Notes under the pieces: generated by a model
Told to the model about the DNA's origin: nothing
The model's database searches: none
What the model saw: only the letters and a program-made list of their open reading frames with translations
Assembly: GCA_050084515.1 (NCBI GenBank)
Contig: CM114271.1
Coordinates: 52,948,001 to 53,012,000, forward strand
Reading direction: 5' to 3'
From: Blasia pusilla
Lineage: Eukaryota; Marchantiophyta; Marchantiopsida; Blasiales
Length of the DNA: 64,000 nucleotides
Made by a program: the position numbers and the translations under genes
Part shown: positions 29,746 through 41,350 of the stretch, in pieces
How the letters are laid out: every line of letters starts with the position of its first letter
Position numbering within the stretch: the stretch's first letter is position 1

Positions 29746-32700
29746 TTTCCCTATATCCAAAACATTCTATAGACATAGAGGTTCTACAATCAATAGCCTC
29801 ATAACTATATCCAACTATCATGGCTTGGCTTACACTCAGTCAACCCATCATCTCCACAAGGTCAATTGCAAGTTCTACCCAATTGTAAGCACCCTCAATA
29901 TACCCTAAGTGTTACAAGTCTTAGACTTAATTGAAGTAAGATCCTTTCAAGTGCATGATGATTTCCATTGTTTCTTTAAAATGCATAAAGAAAAATGATA
30001 AGTCATTTTCTAGAGTGCCTCTAAAATATACCTTATATGAATTTGGGATAAAACCTTGATTTATCTTACTACATGGTAATATGGGAGGATTATTATTTTT
30101 ATCACAACATACTAAGTTGATAAATTAGGGAGTCAGCGAGATGTCCAAGTATCACTTTGTCTTGAGTGGTCTTCCCTTTCAAAGGTTGTGCGCATAAGTG
30201 TTGCCAATTTTTCATATGATTCATTGGTTGAGACTTGATGTAGGGGAAATAGTTGAGTTATAAGGATAGTTGTGTTGGTTTCCATGCAAACGTGCAAAGT
30301 ATCAAAAAAATTGGTCAAACGAATGGCATGAAAAGGATTAAAATGACAAAAATAATTGTGAAAATAATATTGGGGGTATTTGAGTAATTTTTTGGCCATG
30401 ACTATGCAGCCTTGTGGCATGATAGCACCTTGCAGTCATTACCGACCATGACCAATCCCCCGCCCATGCCGCGCTTTGGCTGATCCACTTGAACTATTTT
30501 ATCTTTTTCCCTTCTTGGTCTATGATTTTTCAAACTTATGGCATTGAGATATCTTTGCACTTTTGCATGATTTTTGGGACTTTTTTTGAATAACTATCTA
30601 GTTTCTATGTAAAGAAGCTCTTGATATATGTAATTAATCACAAAGAATTTGACATTTTTAAGGGTCAAAATGTTTTATGTATGCATAATAATACTAGTCT
30701 TAAATTACTAAAGATGTCAAATGAATGCTATTTCTACATGGCTATTATGGGAAATTGAAAATTTTGATTTGGATATAAAGTGGATTGAGAGACACGTGTG
30801 ACAAGTTTCAATTTGATCCCTTGAATGTAATTTCCATATCACTATAATTTTTGCATGTAGTTCACTTATGTTCTCATAGAAAGTATTGAAAGATGAAATC
30901 TTGATACATTTGCCATAAGTGCTCTGGTGTGTGCTTCTTCAATAATGAAGAGTGGATGAAGTAAGGGTTTGTACATAGTGACGGCATACATTCTAATTCT
31001 TCTAATTAAAATTTTTTTTCCCTACAAGGCCCATATGAAGTTATCTTGTCATCATTGCATCCTTATTTTTCCTTGAAAATGATAATTGATCATATTTATT
31101 CAACCTAAGTTTTTTTTTTCCCTTCTATTTTTTTTTCCCTCATTTTTGTCCATCCAATCTTATTATACGTTTTTTTTATGTCCATTGATATTTTATCATC
31201 AAATTTTCCCACCAAACTTATCATCATCATAGAATATGTGACTATCTTTATTATCCATCCAATCCCTTATTTTCTAGCACTCTCTTATCCTTTTTTTCCC
31301 ATGGTACCTTTGTATTATTATTCATAACTCTTAGAATCAAATCTTGATGCAATAGTGTCCCAACTACACGTGCTAGGTTTTTGGCATTATAAATATCTCT
31401 CCCATATATTAAAGAAAATTGTATTTTTTCTTAAACAAGATCATTTTATTTGAAAATTATACAAAAGTCTTCCAAGTCACGAGGGATCTCATCATTCCAT
31501 TGGGATGTTTCAATTGTCTGAGAATATTTTTTTCATTATAAGTAATCTCGTTATTTCAACTAAATTTAGATGAGTAATTGACTAGATTTCAATAATACAT
31601 TATCAAATGTAACTAAGTCACTTGTCATATTTCCTTTCCATATGAGATGATATCACATCGTAGGTTTCCTCCTTTACAAAATGCTTCATTTCATATAGAA
31701 ACTAAGTTCCTCAAATATTAACCCTCCTTCCTCCAATACAAGCATAGATAATATAGTTGTTTTCCTATCCATTCATGTGAGGTTTTCATTACTCAATCCT
31801 ATCTTTAACCTTACTTGATATCCTTCCCCTTCCCATTTTTTATTATGTTTTCTCATATCTTCTTGAATATTAATCAATCTTGAGTCACAATTTTTTTTTC
31901 AAATCTAAGAAATAGCATAGGAGTATTAGGACATGGATAACTTTTTTTAAATAAATTTACTCCTTCCCCACTCATTGTTGACCAATTTGGGGTAATTTTT
32001 ATGTTGAAAAGATCACAATTAGATTTAATATATAGTTGTAGGTCCTCCATGGCTAGGAAATCATTTCTTTGTGAACTTTGTGGTTGTTGACTTGAAGCAA
32101 AAAAGTTTAAAAGTTATTTCCTTGCAACTAGTAGTGGTGTAGGTGTCATGATTTATTGGGAGGCTACTAGACTCCATTCAATATTCCAATAAATCATGTT
32201 TTACCAATATCCGGTCAACTTTAGATGTAAATAAAATTGTAGCAATGTGTTTTAATGATGCCTCACCAACTCTAGGCATGGATCAATTTAGTTCTAAACT
32301 ACTAACACTTATAGGTAATTTAGCTCAACTCCCTCTATGTAGAAACCTAATTGTAAGTATTTGTCAACATTACCATCTTATCTTACCCTCTTTCTTTTAA
32401 AAATTATGAAGTTTGAACTATCATGGAGGATGAGACACATGAGTGGAATACTGTTCATCAAATTTTCTTGACTTTAGTAGATCGCAAATCCAAACTCAAG
32501 ATCAAATCAAGCATACAAAAATCCTTTTCTCCCATAGATTAGAAGTAAAAAAATTCAACACTTTTTCTTTGGTGAAGCTATTATCAAAACAATGAGTATT
32601 CAAATTGATGCAAAAGGCATTGTAAATTTGAAAGAATAGAGGGATTGACACCAAGTCCATAAAAAATGCTCTTTTATCCACTAGATGGACAACCATTGGA

Positions 32701-33236
32701 CGTGATGTGGATGGCATGGATTAGGAATGCTATGAGGTGCAAGAAATCCTATTTTATTTGGTGTCCTTGACAAGAGGCTTTTTCATTCATTTATGTGCAA
32801 TTAATAGTATAAAATAATCTCTTTTTTTCCAAATTATCATGCAAAATGATGAATGATTGAGAATAACACTTACAATGATTAATACATACTAGGATGTGCT
32901 CGACAACGAGCACACAGTAGAAAGACCTCGAGCCCAAGAGCACGCATCAAAGTTGAAACGAGGGAAATATATGATTGATATTGAGGAGCCTCAAACATTG
33001 GAGGAGGATTAAGGTGGGTTATGTGCAACACTTCCAAGAGACTTGATGATAGACTCAATGTTTGAGGAAGCATATGAATGGAGGAAATTATGCAAAATTA
33101 TGAGTGATGAAAAAAAAGAAATTACCTAGGAAGCAGATATAGGTTGGGGACTTATTGGTATACATGTAGGCATGATTTATCCATTGACTGAAATAAAAAT
33201 ATTCAGTGTGCATGCAAGGGTATCATGCTCGTTCAA

Positions 33237-33508
33237 GGTTGCATGTGGCCAAAGTATGTGTCCACGGACATGTCCATCCTATGGAAGGACTTGTCCTTGT
33301 GGGACCTACCCCCTTTGCTTCATCCCCCTCAATTTCTTCCATATTCTGCACTTGCCTGCTGCTTCCTCCTCCTACCTCCATTCCCTTCCCCCTTTGCAAA
33401 TACGTCTACTCGTGCCTTCTCTCCCACCTCGAATAAAAAGTGCATGCCTCACCTCTTGCAATGTATGTCCGTGGACATATTTGGACTTGTCTATTTTTGC
33501 ACAACCAT
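33237..33508. repeat. MITE-like repeat, copy 2
   Basis: It starts GGTTGCATGTGG and ends TTGCACAACC, so the termini are inverted (GGTTG/CAACC). Just inside each end lies a palindromic ATGTCC.GGACAT motif. No target duplication is evident. Confidence 0.55.
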
Positions 33509-35514
33509 GTGCTGGTCCATCCACATGACACCGGATATTGTCTAATTTTCCTTAGGCTTGTTAACTACGAGGGATATGTGTCATGACACACCTCCACTCA
33601 AGAAGAGACTGGTGATAGATGTAAAAGCATTAATATGCGTATGAGGAAAAGATAAAGGGCTCATCACTCTCTTTATTGTTTTGTAGGTAGAATCACGTGT
33701 CCACTCAAAACACACCATAATCGTCCATGACGATGGAGGGCACAAGACCCCGAAGGAGTATATGATGTCATTGGCACCGTAGGACTAGTACTTTGAAGGT
33801 GGAGAAGCCCAACTCTAATAACTTCTCCAATACCCAAAAGTATGGAAGGTCCCCTTTGATAATGTTTATCTTGTATTTGGATGATCGTGACTCCTACTCA
33901 AAACTGCAATATACTTCGTTGTCAAAGGTATGTTGCAATATACTCCTTCCATACCATTGATAATGGTGAGAATGAAAGCCCCGTGGTCAAGGTCCCTCTA
34001 ACCTAGGGGTTGGCACTTCACTTGCACCTGATGCTCCATATACACTTCCCTAGCCCATAAAATCTTGCACTTATGGTAAGGATGTTGATGTTGCCCCTCT
34101 TTGGAACTGGAAAATTGTCTCCCTCCTATCATCAACTCCTCAAACTCCTAGGTACTAACTCAACTCTGAGATCAATGATGATATGTTGCTGCAATGAGAA
34201 ACACAATACCACAACAACATGAGTATGACATGACATTTATACCAATGGGATGACCAAAAAAAAATGTATAACATATAAAAATAATATAGTTTGGCCACAA
34301 GCATTACGACGTGGTACAACTACAAGCGACAAGGTGCAATATGGTGGCATGGGGAAATTACAAGAGTCATGGTATGGCTACATTCCTAATAATATGTCCA
34401 TGCTTGGCCAATGCAACTATAGCATCTCCCTCAAACAGTTTCCTAACAACCCAAACTCACTAAAAACTGTGGGCGGTTGAACATAATATAATGTGGCGTA
34501 TTGAGTGAAGATCTCTAGAACGCGGAAATTTCCCTTGCAACCTTCTCATATCTATCAAGTCACAAAACGATGGGGAATCACATATCTTTGATCAAACAAC
34601 TAAGGTAGAATGTTGTGGCAAATCATCATTAGGCTCCACAACAAATGTTAGCGCGGCACAACAAGTGGTCATAAAGTGTAACTCCAAAGCTTGGTGCCGC
34701 AAGAATGACTATTGACGACATCAAAACCCTAAATCAAACCATACTTGGCATCAACCTGGTTGATGGTTGGCATGCCACAAAGGTGGCAAGTTGATGAGGC
34801 GTTTGGCCTTTATATACAACTACTAAAAGTGAAGATGTTAAGGTTGAAAATGCTTGGTTATGAACAAAGGCTCAACGACGCTTGATAGCAATAGACGATA
34901 CAGGATGGTGACATGATAGCGTAGTTGCACGACTAGGGTAAGGGTTGTTTGGCCAACAACTCAACATTTTTGCTCCAACTCGCCACTTGCTTGCCTGCTT
35001 TGTGCACCATAAAATGCATATCAAATAGCCCCCAATGAGCCCTAAATTTGGGTTATGAGTTTATCTTCTAGACCAAGATCGACGCCCAACCTCTCCCAGA
35101 ATGTCAATAAATTACTCTTTGCTCCTATGTATATGATGTGACATGTGTCTAATTAACGCCTCACTATGTGGTTATTAGAGAAGCTCCAATCTAATCAAAA
35201 CATTTGGTGGACGTCGGTGAGCTATAATTTTGGAGGAACAAACTTCCATGCATGTATAAAGTGGACTCTAAACCAAGCAAGTCATCACTCAAATGAGCCT
35301 TTTACATTTGCATAAGCCCCCCTTGCGAAGAAGGGTTTCACTTCTTTAAGGAGAGTAACACCCCAAATACTAGCACCCCCTTCCTCATATTATACTATGG
35401 ACTTACCACAAATCACCAACAATTTTCCTTGCAATCCCAACTCACTTCCACTTCCACCATCTCCTAAATTATTGGGGCCACCACACTAGTTGGCAGGCAT
35501 AATCCATTCTAGCA

Positions 35515-35665
35515 ACATAGAAGCGGGGCAAGAATAGACGATTTGAAACATTGAGGTTATAGAAGCAAGAAAAGACAATTAAAAACGTTGAGATTCTTGA
35601 AGCAAGAATAGGCAATTTCAAACCTTGAGGTTACATAAGCGAGAATAGACAATTTCAAACATTCA
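35515..35665. repeat. Short tandem repeats, about 36-40 bp
   Basis: Four imperfect copies of GAGGTTATAGAAGCAAGAA..GACAATTT.AAAC are seen. Related units reappear at 36113-36330. Confidence 0.75.
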
Positions 35666-35800
35666 AGCTAAAGAAGGCTGTCCTAGAAAGGGAATGCCTA
35701 CTTATTTTTCAAGGCCAGTTATGGCCTTTGGGTGCTTGACTCTTTAAATATCCTTCTTTTGTATTTCCAATGGGTTTTTCATCTTCTACACTTGAGAGTG

Positions 35801-35979
35801 CCTCTTGATTTGCAAACACGTCTGTCTCTCCGACACGTGACATCTTGATTTGCAAACATCTCTCTCTCTCCGACACGCGGGAGAAAAAAACTATTCCTCT
35901 TGATTTGCAAACACCTCTCTCTCCGACACGTGACATCTTGATTTGCAAACACCTCTCTCTCTCCGACACGTGGGAGCCA
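35801..35979. repeat. Tandem repeats with G-box-like CACGTG
   Basis: Four copies of a unit of about 38-50 bp contain CTTGATTTGCAAACA, a CT-run and CCGACACGTG (CCGACACGCG in one). Three copies keep CACGTG, which is a bZIP/bHLH binding core in plants. No gene start lies close by, so regulatory function is speculative. Confidence 0.75.
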
Positions 35980-36054
35980 GAAAATACTCCCCATGTTATG
36001 GACAACACCACCTTTTTATTTCACGTAAGCGAAAGCTTTTCAAACACCTTTTTA

Positions 36055-36081
36055 CTTCACGTGCATCGGGCACCTTACTAG
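36055..36081 (+). mobile_element. Possible Helitron-like 3' end
   Basis: CACGTGCATCGGGCACCTTA contains a GTGC/GCAC stem and is followed by CTAG and T. This resembles the 17215 end in layout. Confidence 0.3.
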
Positions 36082-36112
36082 TGCGACTTTATTGAGGTTC
36101 ATCATTTCTAGA

Positions 36113-36330
36113 GGAGAGAACATTCAGGTTATAGAAGCGAGAATAGACACGATGCACGGGCACAATGTGTCCTGATGGGTTTTCTGAAGTTTATGTTCTT
36201 GACTTTATTGAGGTTCAACGAATTCTAAGAGGCGAGAACATTCAGGTTATAGAAGCGAGAATAGACAGGTTGAGCCATTCACGTCATCGAAGCGACAATA
36301 GACTGTTTGAAACATTCAGGTCAGCGTGGA
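36113..36330. repeat. Dispersed copies of the 35515 repeat unit
   Basis: Several units of CATTCAGGTTATAGAAGCG.GAATAGACA are spread between short unique spacers. Confidence 0.65.
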
Positions 36331-37446
36331 GTTACTTTCGCTCAGGAATAGCATCCAATTGAAGCCTTCCAAGTTGTGAAACAGGCAAGCGGTGGTGCTG
36401 CGCGCAAAAGAGAAAAAGATTCACCTCAAATCACTAAATGACCACCTAACGCGAACGGCGAGTGGCCGGCAGGAGAGGTTGTTTCGCTTTTATGCAAGAG
36501 TGGACATACCACACTTCTCACAGACAATAATAGGAGCGATTGAGCACCGGATTATTAGAGACCTATAGAATCTGCACTAGAATTCAGGAGCTTCCATCCT
36601 TGGGAATGCAAGACCAGGCGAGCGAATCTTCAAGAAGAAAGAGATGGCGCACACGGGATTCCCCACGTCTAATGTCTAATGGCCGCATCTGGTGGTGGTG
36701 CAGGCGTGTGAGGGAGGAGGAAGTTGTAGGTGCAGGTGCTCTGGTGCCATCAATTCCTTCATAATGCTTGGTTGGTAAGCATGTAAAAGAACTTTGAAGC
36801 AACTTCTGCGAGGCTGTCTACAACAGGACACTTCCCGATTCCGTCGTGGACTAGTGGTCCAATTCCAACTCGTCCAACAGAAGCACAAAATCAATGCTAT
36901 CTATCGTCACAATTAAATCAGAGAGGAGACATCATAATTCCGCGGCACAACTCGACTAGGACGTGATGCACAATCAAGAGCAGGTGTACCGAGATAGATA
37001 CTCATCTGTATTAGGTTACATTACAGAGTTCGATTATGAGTCCTTTGCAAGGAATCAAAATATTGACAACAGGAAGCAGAAGATCGATTCACTTCAAGGT
37101 TTTAGGCTTCACAAGCTCGACACCGAACTGCATAAGGTGGATAAAAATCAAACGCTATTCCAATGCAGTACAACCTGTTCATGAAAGCCTCTTGAATGGT
37201 CGATTTCTCCATTGACTTGCTCTTAACTACGTGAATAGCTCGCTCCAACACAAGGACGAGATGCCGAGGGTAGGTCTTGGAGTATCACCAGGTACCACAA
37301 GCCATTGCATGCCGAGCATATCAATATATGCTCAGAATGCAACGGCCTATGAAAAGTGGTGTTAGGTTTCCACAAACTTCACGAACATGTACTTACATGT
37401 CTGTAAAAGAGACTGTCAGCTAAATGTGTCTTCTTTTCTGAGGCTG
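36331..37446. other. Stretch without recognised gene
   Basis: The short ORFs here (for example 36963-37184 on +) show no family resemblance and no convincing splice structure. Confidence 0.45.
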
Positions 37447-38946
37447 ACTTCAATCGGGGAGAGCATGCGATAAGGAAGTGATTGCCACCACAAGACAGGA
37501 GGTCCTGATAGAACGCATGAAGGTCTCCGCCTTTTGGACATCTGCGAAAGGTCCAAATTTATGGATATCAAGAGCCACAGCTTGTAAGCCATCAAAACAA
37601 AATAGATTGAATAGGAGCCTATATTTCTTCGTCGAATATCTACTGACCTGAAAGACTACCCTTGCATAGTTTTCGTGGTAACATCCTGTAGTCACTGCGT
37701 TTCCGTTATCGAGCATATGTTCGTTGATTACAATTGTCACACTGATGCACTAGCACAGCACATGTAGAAGACTGTAAGGTTCCATTAGAGACTTATTCAA
37801 GTCCAGTGGAAGAAGAGATTAGGTGAAGATCATCCATCTATTCCTATCGGGTAAATTCCGAGCTGAAACCAGGTTCTATCTCAATCAGTATCAGAAAAAC
37901 AGTCCCAAGTGCGACTTTTCAATGATTCCAGAGAACTTTTCCCGGACTTCAGCGTGGATTGCACGACCGCATATACCAAATTCTAGAGCTCAGGATGGCC
38001 TCCCCAACCATGTCTTTGCGCTGAGATATCCGTGAGGGAGTAACTTTGCGGAAGAGAGCCACTGCAGGACGAAGACTGCCCTACGGTCCGAGGGCGACGA
38101 TTTGTGTGTCAACAAGGAGCACTTAAATGTCAGATTCGAAGCGCCAGTTTCTATCAGTGTGGGTTAGCGATCCGGATTTGACTTCCCACGGCACCGAGAG
38201 GAATAGATTCTTTTCAGCCCTAATGAGGATGGACAATTCTGGCAAACCGACCCTGTAACTCCTTCCTCTGGGTTCAAAGCAGACCAAGTTCCCCAAGACT
38301 ACCTCAGAGACCAACGACATGGATTTTTACAGCTTCTAAGCACCATAAGCGTACACTAGCAGTCAAGTACATGACTTTGAGGTCTCACGGCTGCCCCTCA
38401 GACGGATGCAGATTCATTTTACAGAAAACAAACACATACCATCGAACTAGCTACCTTTGCAAAGACCTCGAAAACGGACCCACGCTCCTGACGATGTGTA
38501 GCTTGCCGTCATCCTCTAGTGCTGCACTAGACCGGAAACGGATCTACTCTACGGCTGCCTCGCCGTATGAAGGCTCCTCGATTCACAAATTTCTGAGCAC
38601 AGCAATAGCGGTCATGATTCTCAACCAAGAAGCCATCGTCCAACAAGATTAAAACACCTGGGCACTTATGAATGGCATAAGAGGTAGATCACAGGTCTAG
38701 ATTTCCATTACATACTATGAAGTTACTCTGTTTGTAGTCAGAAGCATGAAGGCGTGAACGACACGTTCCTCCGCCACGTTCCGTCCAAGTCCAGGTCCAA
38801 GAGTGATGACGGTTCATGTGGGAATACTCCCTCTGGAGATCGCTCCATGTTTCATATCGGCGAAGCAAGAAAGCCAGTTTTAGTTCTGCCACACTGACAA
38901 AAGCGGAAGCTAGCCAATGTGCAGGTACGCAAGATGGGAGGAGCAC
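37447..38946 (-). CDS. Unrecognised multi-exon candidate gene
   Basis: On the minus strand several protein-like segments are bounded by plausible splice sites. In order they read LKLAFLLRRYETWSDLQREY (38946 downward), LDDGFLVENHDRYCCAQKF, ALEDDGKLHIVRSVGPFSRS (ending AAAG|GTAGCT), VGLPELSILIRAEKN, HAEVREKFSGIIEKSHLG, INEHMLDNGNAVTTGCYHEN (ending TTTCAG|GTCAGT) and, after an ACAAG acceptor, VALDIHKFGPFADVQKAE to a stop near 37450. I do not recognise the family and the exon model is a hand reading, so treat it as a candidate only. Confidence 0.35.
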
Positions 38947-39420
38947 CCTTAAAAAATAAAGGTACGAATATGGAGGAGTTGAGGGAAAGGCTGCAGCCTG
39001 AGTGACACTGAAAATCCTTAGCCTCGCCTAAGTGATGAATGAATCAACCGGACTCGAGACGACAGGTATCTTTAGCAGATCCGAAGGACTGAGGACCGTT
39101 ACGCATCTGTTCTCTCGGGAAAAAAATGTCCTCAAAGATCCCTGGACCGCTCACGCGGATGGAGAGACTAAGAAACACGATGGAAAGATTTCCTCAATCC
39201 TCAGAAAAATCTGAATACAGTTGACCAAACGGGTAGCCTGATCGTACTAAATACCATATCCCCTCCTCCGACATTGAGGTGGATCGGAATTTCTGCGGTG
39301 GCAGTGGTAAACGGGACGTTGAGAGCGAGTTTTGAGTAGGCTTCCTATACATGAGGGACTAGGAACACCGAAGAACACTGGGAGTAGCGCCACAAAGCTT
39401 CCCCTGCAACGCGCACTACT
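38947..39420. other. Short intergenic stretch
   Basis: Nothing recognisable is seen between the candidate gene and the small membrane-protein gene. Confidence 0.4.
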
Positions 39421-39744
39421 TCAAACCTGAGCGAGTCCATCCTTTGGAAGCTCGTTTGTCTTGATCCTCCACTGAGAAACCAGCACTTCCAACAAAATTC
39501 CCGCCCCAACTCCTACGATATCCGCTACTCCATCTTTCAGGGAAGCCCCAGCAGATGACCAAAGGCCAGTGGCATCTCCTGCCTCTTTGGCTGCACCCGC
39601 AGCCAACCCTACCAAAGCACCAAGATAGATTCTCCATCTCCGGAGCTTTCTGACTCGGCCCACGACTATGGCGACCAGATTGGTGATGACTAGACAGGCC
39701 AAAAAGTGCTCTAGCTTATCAAGAGCTAGCCAATCATCTCCCAT
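39421..39744 (-). CDS. Small YfiM/DUF2279-like membrane protein
   Basis: The ORF is intact and uninterrupted, 107 residues from ATG at 39744 (MGDDWLALDKLEHF). The pattern DKLEHF, then a hydrophobic segment (ACLVITNLVAIVVG), an Arg-rich loop, GAAKEAGD, GASLKDGVADIVGVGAG and a second hydrophobic segment fits the DK..HF / G..KE..D / S.KD...D..G signature of YfiM/DUF2279-like proteins. Plants have small proteins of this kind. It is predicted to have two membrane passes or hydrophobic hairpins. The function is not known. A single exon, a proper ATG and conserved-looking motifs favour a real gene. Confidence 0.65.
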   Translation of the reverse strand: MGDDWLALDKLEHFLACLVITNLVAIVVGRVRKLRRWRIYLGALVGLAAGAAKEAGDATGLWSSAGASLKDGVADIVGVGAGILLEVLVSQWRIKTNELPKDGLAQV

Positions 39745-41130
39745 TTCTCGAAAATTTTTGGACTCGACACATTCAGCTCTTCAGACTCCTTGTCACATTC
39801 ACGCACCACGAAGGATCACAGCTTCCCGCAGGAGTTTGCACCCAGGTGTCGCAGGAGCAGAGGGTGGATTTCCCTTCCATCTAATCTATCAATTGCACAT
39901 TCACCCGATCCCAAATGCATCCACAAGAAGCACAGGCCCCTAGTGATCTGAAAGCATGGGCGATCCGATCCGCATGTGCACGCAACAATAGGGCAGATGT
40001 GACGTTTACGATTCCAGCAACATCTTCGAGACTTGAGAAGCGAACAATTGTCCTCTCAGTCTACTTTTCTTCCCGCGAGGAAACCACCGGGGCCGCATCT
40101 CGTACGCAAGTGTCGCACTCGTCACGTGAATGACGACTGTGTCACTTCATCACCAAACTCCAGAGATGCCAATCTAGCTCCTACTGCAGGTGCAATCCGG
40201 CAATAGTCCAACTATTGTACGCAGCATCCAGCCTGTAGCACCACCGCAGAGCCCGCCCTATAGACGGGTCGGCATTTTTTACTTTTCGTCGCTCCAGGGA
40301 ACCAAAATACCAGCTCCACGACCGTCAACAATCAGAGTGAAATTACAGATTTGAGCGTCGGCAGCATGGCGGGCAGGCTGGAGTCAGCGTTCGTCCGTCC
40401 GCTAGCTACATCACGAAAATTGGGACGTTCGTTGCGTAGTCGGTCAGCCAGCTCTTGACCAGGGCTAAATCAGAATTAGGTTTGACAACAAGTGAGATTC
40501 GTGTACAGCTTTTCCCTCATTGGTTTTGCGGCAATCTCATCACGTGCAGCACAGAGCAGTTGGTTGCGGGAGGTTGAGGACCTACTGCCGGGCTCCGAGG
40601 AAGCAAAAATGGGGCCGAAGGGGACCAGTCAAATTGCTGCTTCAGGACGTCGACGACCGAAGCTCTACAGTTTTCGATGTCTGAGGCCGTCGTCCGTTTC
40701 CAAGGAGTCAGCGCACGGAAAGTTCGTTACGCATGAACTTACCCGTTTTTTTTTATCAAGTGACAAGATTTGGAGGCTGCATCCGTTTTTCAAGCATTCG
40801 GATACGGCGGATCTCTCCAAACCTCAAGAATTGTAGCGTGGTACCCATGTTCTACAGAGGAAAGGATGACACTCACCGTGATTGTCCTATTGTATTCTTG
40901 CATGTGTGTGGATAGTGAAAGCCGCCACCGATCTTCCCCTACCTCACGCATCATGGTCGCATGGTGGTGATCTGCTGCGTGGGGCTGTGCACTCCTGAGC
41001 GGACCTTCCAGGCCTGGAGTGAGGGCCGCTGACTCGCGGCAAGGCGGATGCCGTGGAGAGTTAGGGGGGACAGGGGAATGTAAATGTAAGAGGGTCTCTT
41101 ACATTTCTTTTGCCGGGAAGTAAGTGCAGC
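39745..41130. other. Stretch without recognised gene
   Basis: The longest plus-strand ORF is 40492-40836 (MRFVYSFSLIGFAAISSRAA start). It has a signal-peptide-like beginning but no recognisable domain. It may be a chance ORF or a first exon. Confidence 0.35.
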
Positions 41131-41350
41131 AAGAGAAATGGTGAGGCGCATGTTCAATGTTCACGTCACCCATTCAAATTCCAATTGTAATCCATCCATT
41201 CGTATCAAAAGAAGTGATGAGGCGCTGTCAGGTCACCCGCTCGAATTCCAGTTGTAGTCTACCCATCATTTCTCTCACAAGAAGTGATTGTAAGAGAAGT
41301 GATGAGGCGCATGTTCACGACACCCATTCGAATTGCACTCCTTCCATTTG
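41131..41350. repeat. Three tandem repeats of about 65-75 bp
   Basis: The unit is GAAGTGATGAGGCGC..GT..ACGTCACCC.TTCGAATT.CA.TTGTA..C.ACCCAT, repeated three times with about 15-20% difference between units. Confidence 0.7.

Larger units (their letters stand above)
28100..35514. other. AT-rich gene-poor region
   Basis: There are long T- and A-rich runs and stops in all frames. No ORF exceeds about 118 codons and none resembles a known family. It includes a Helitron-like end (28803-28828) and two copies of a short inverted-repeat element (29425-29745, 33237-33508). The remainder is likely old transposon debris that I cannot classify. Confidence 0.6.
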
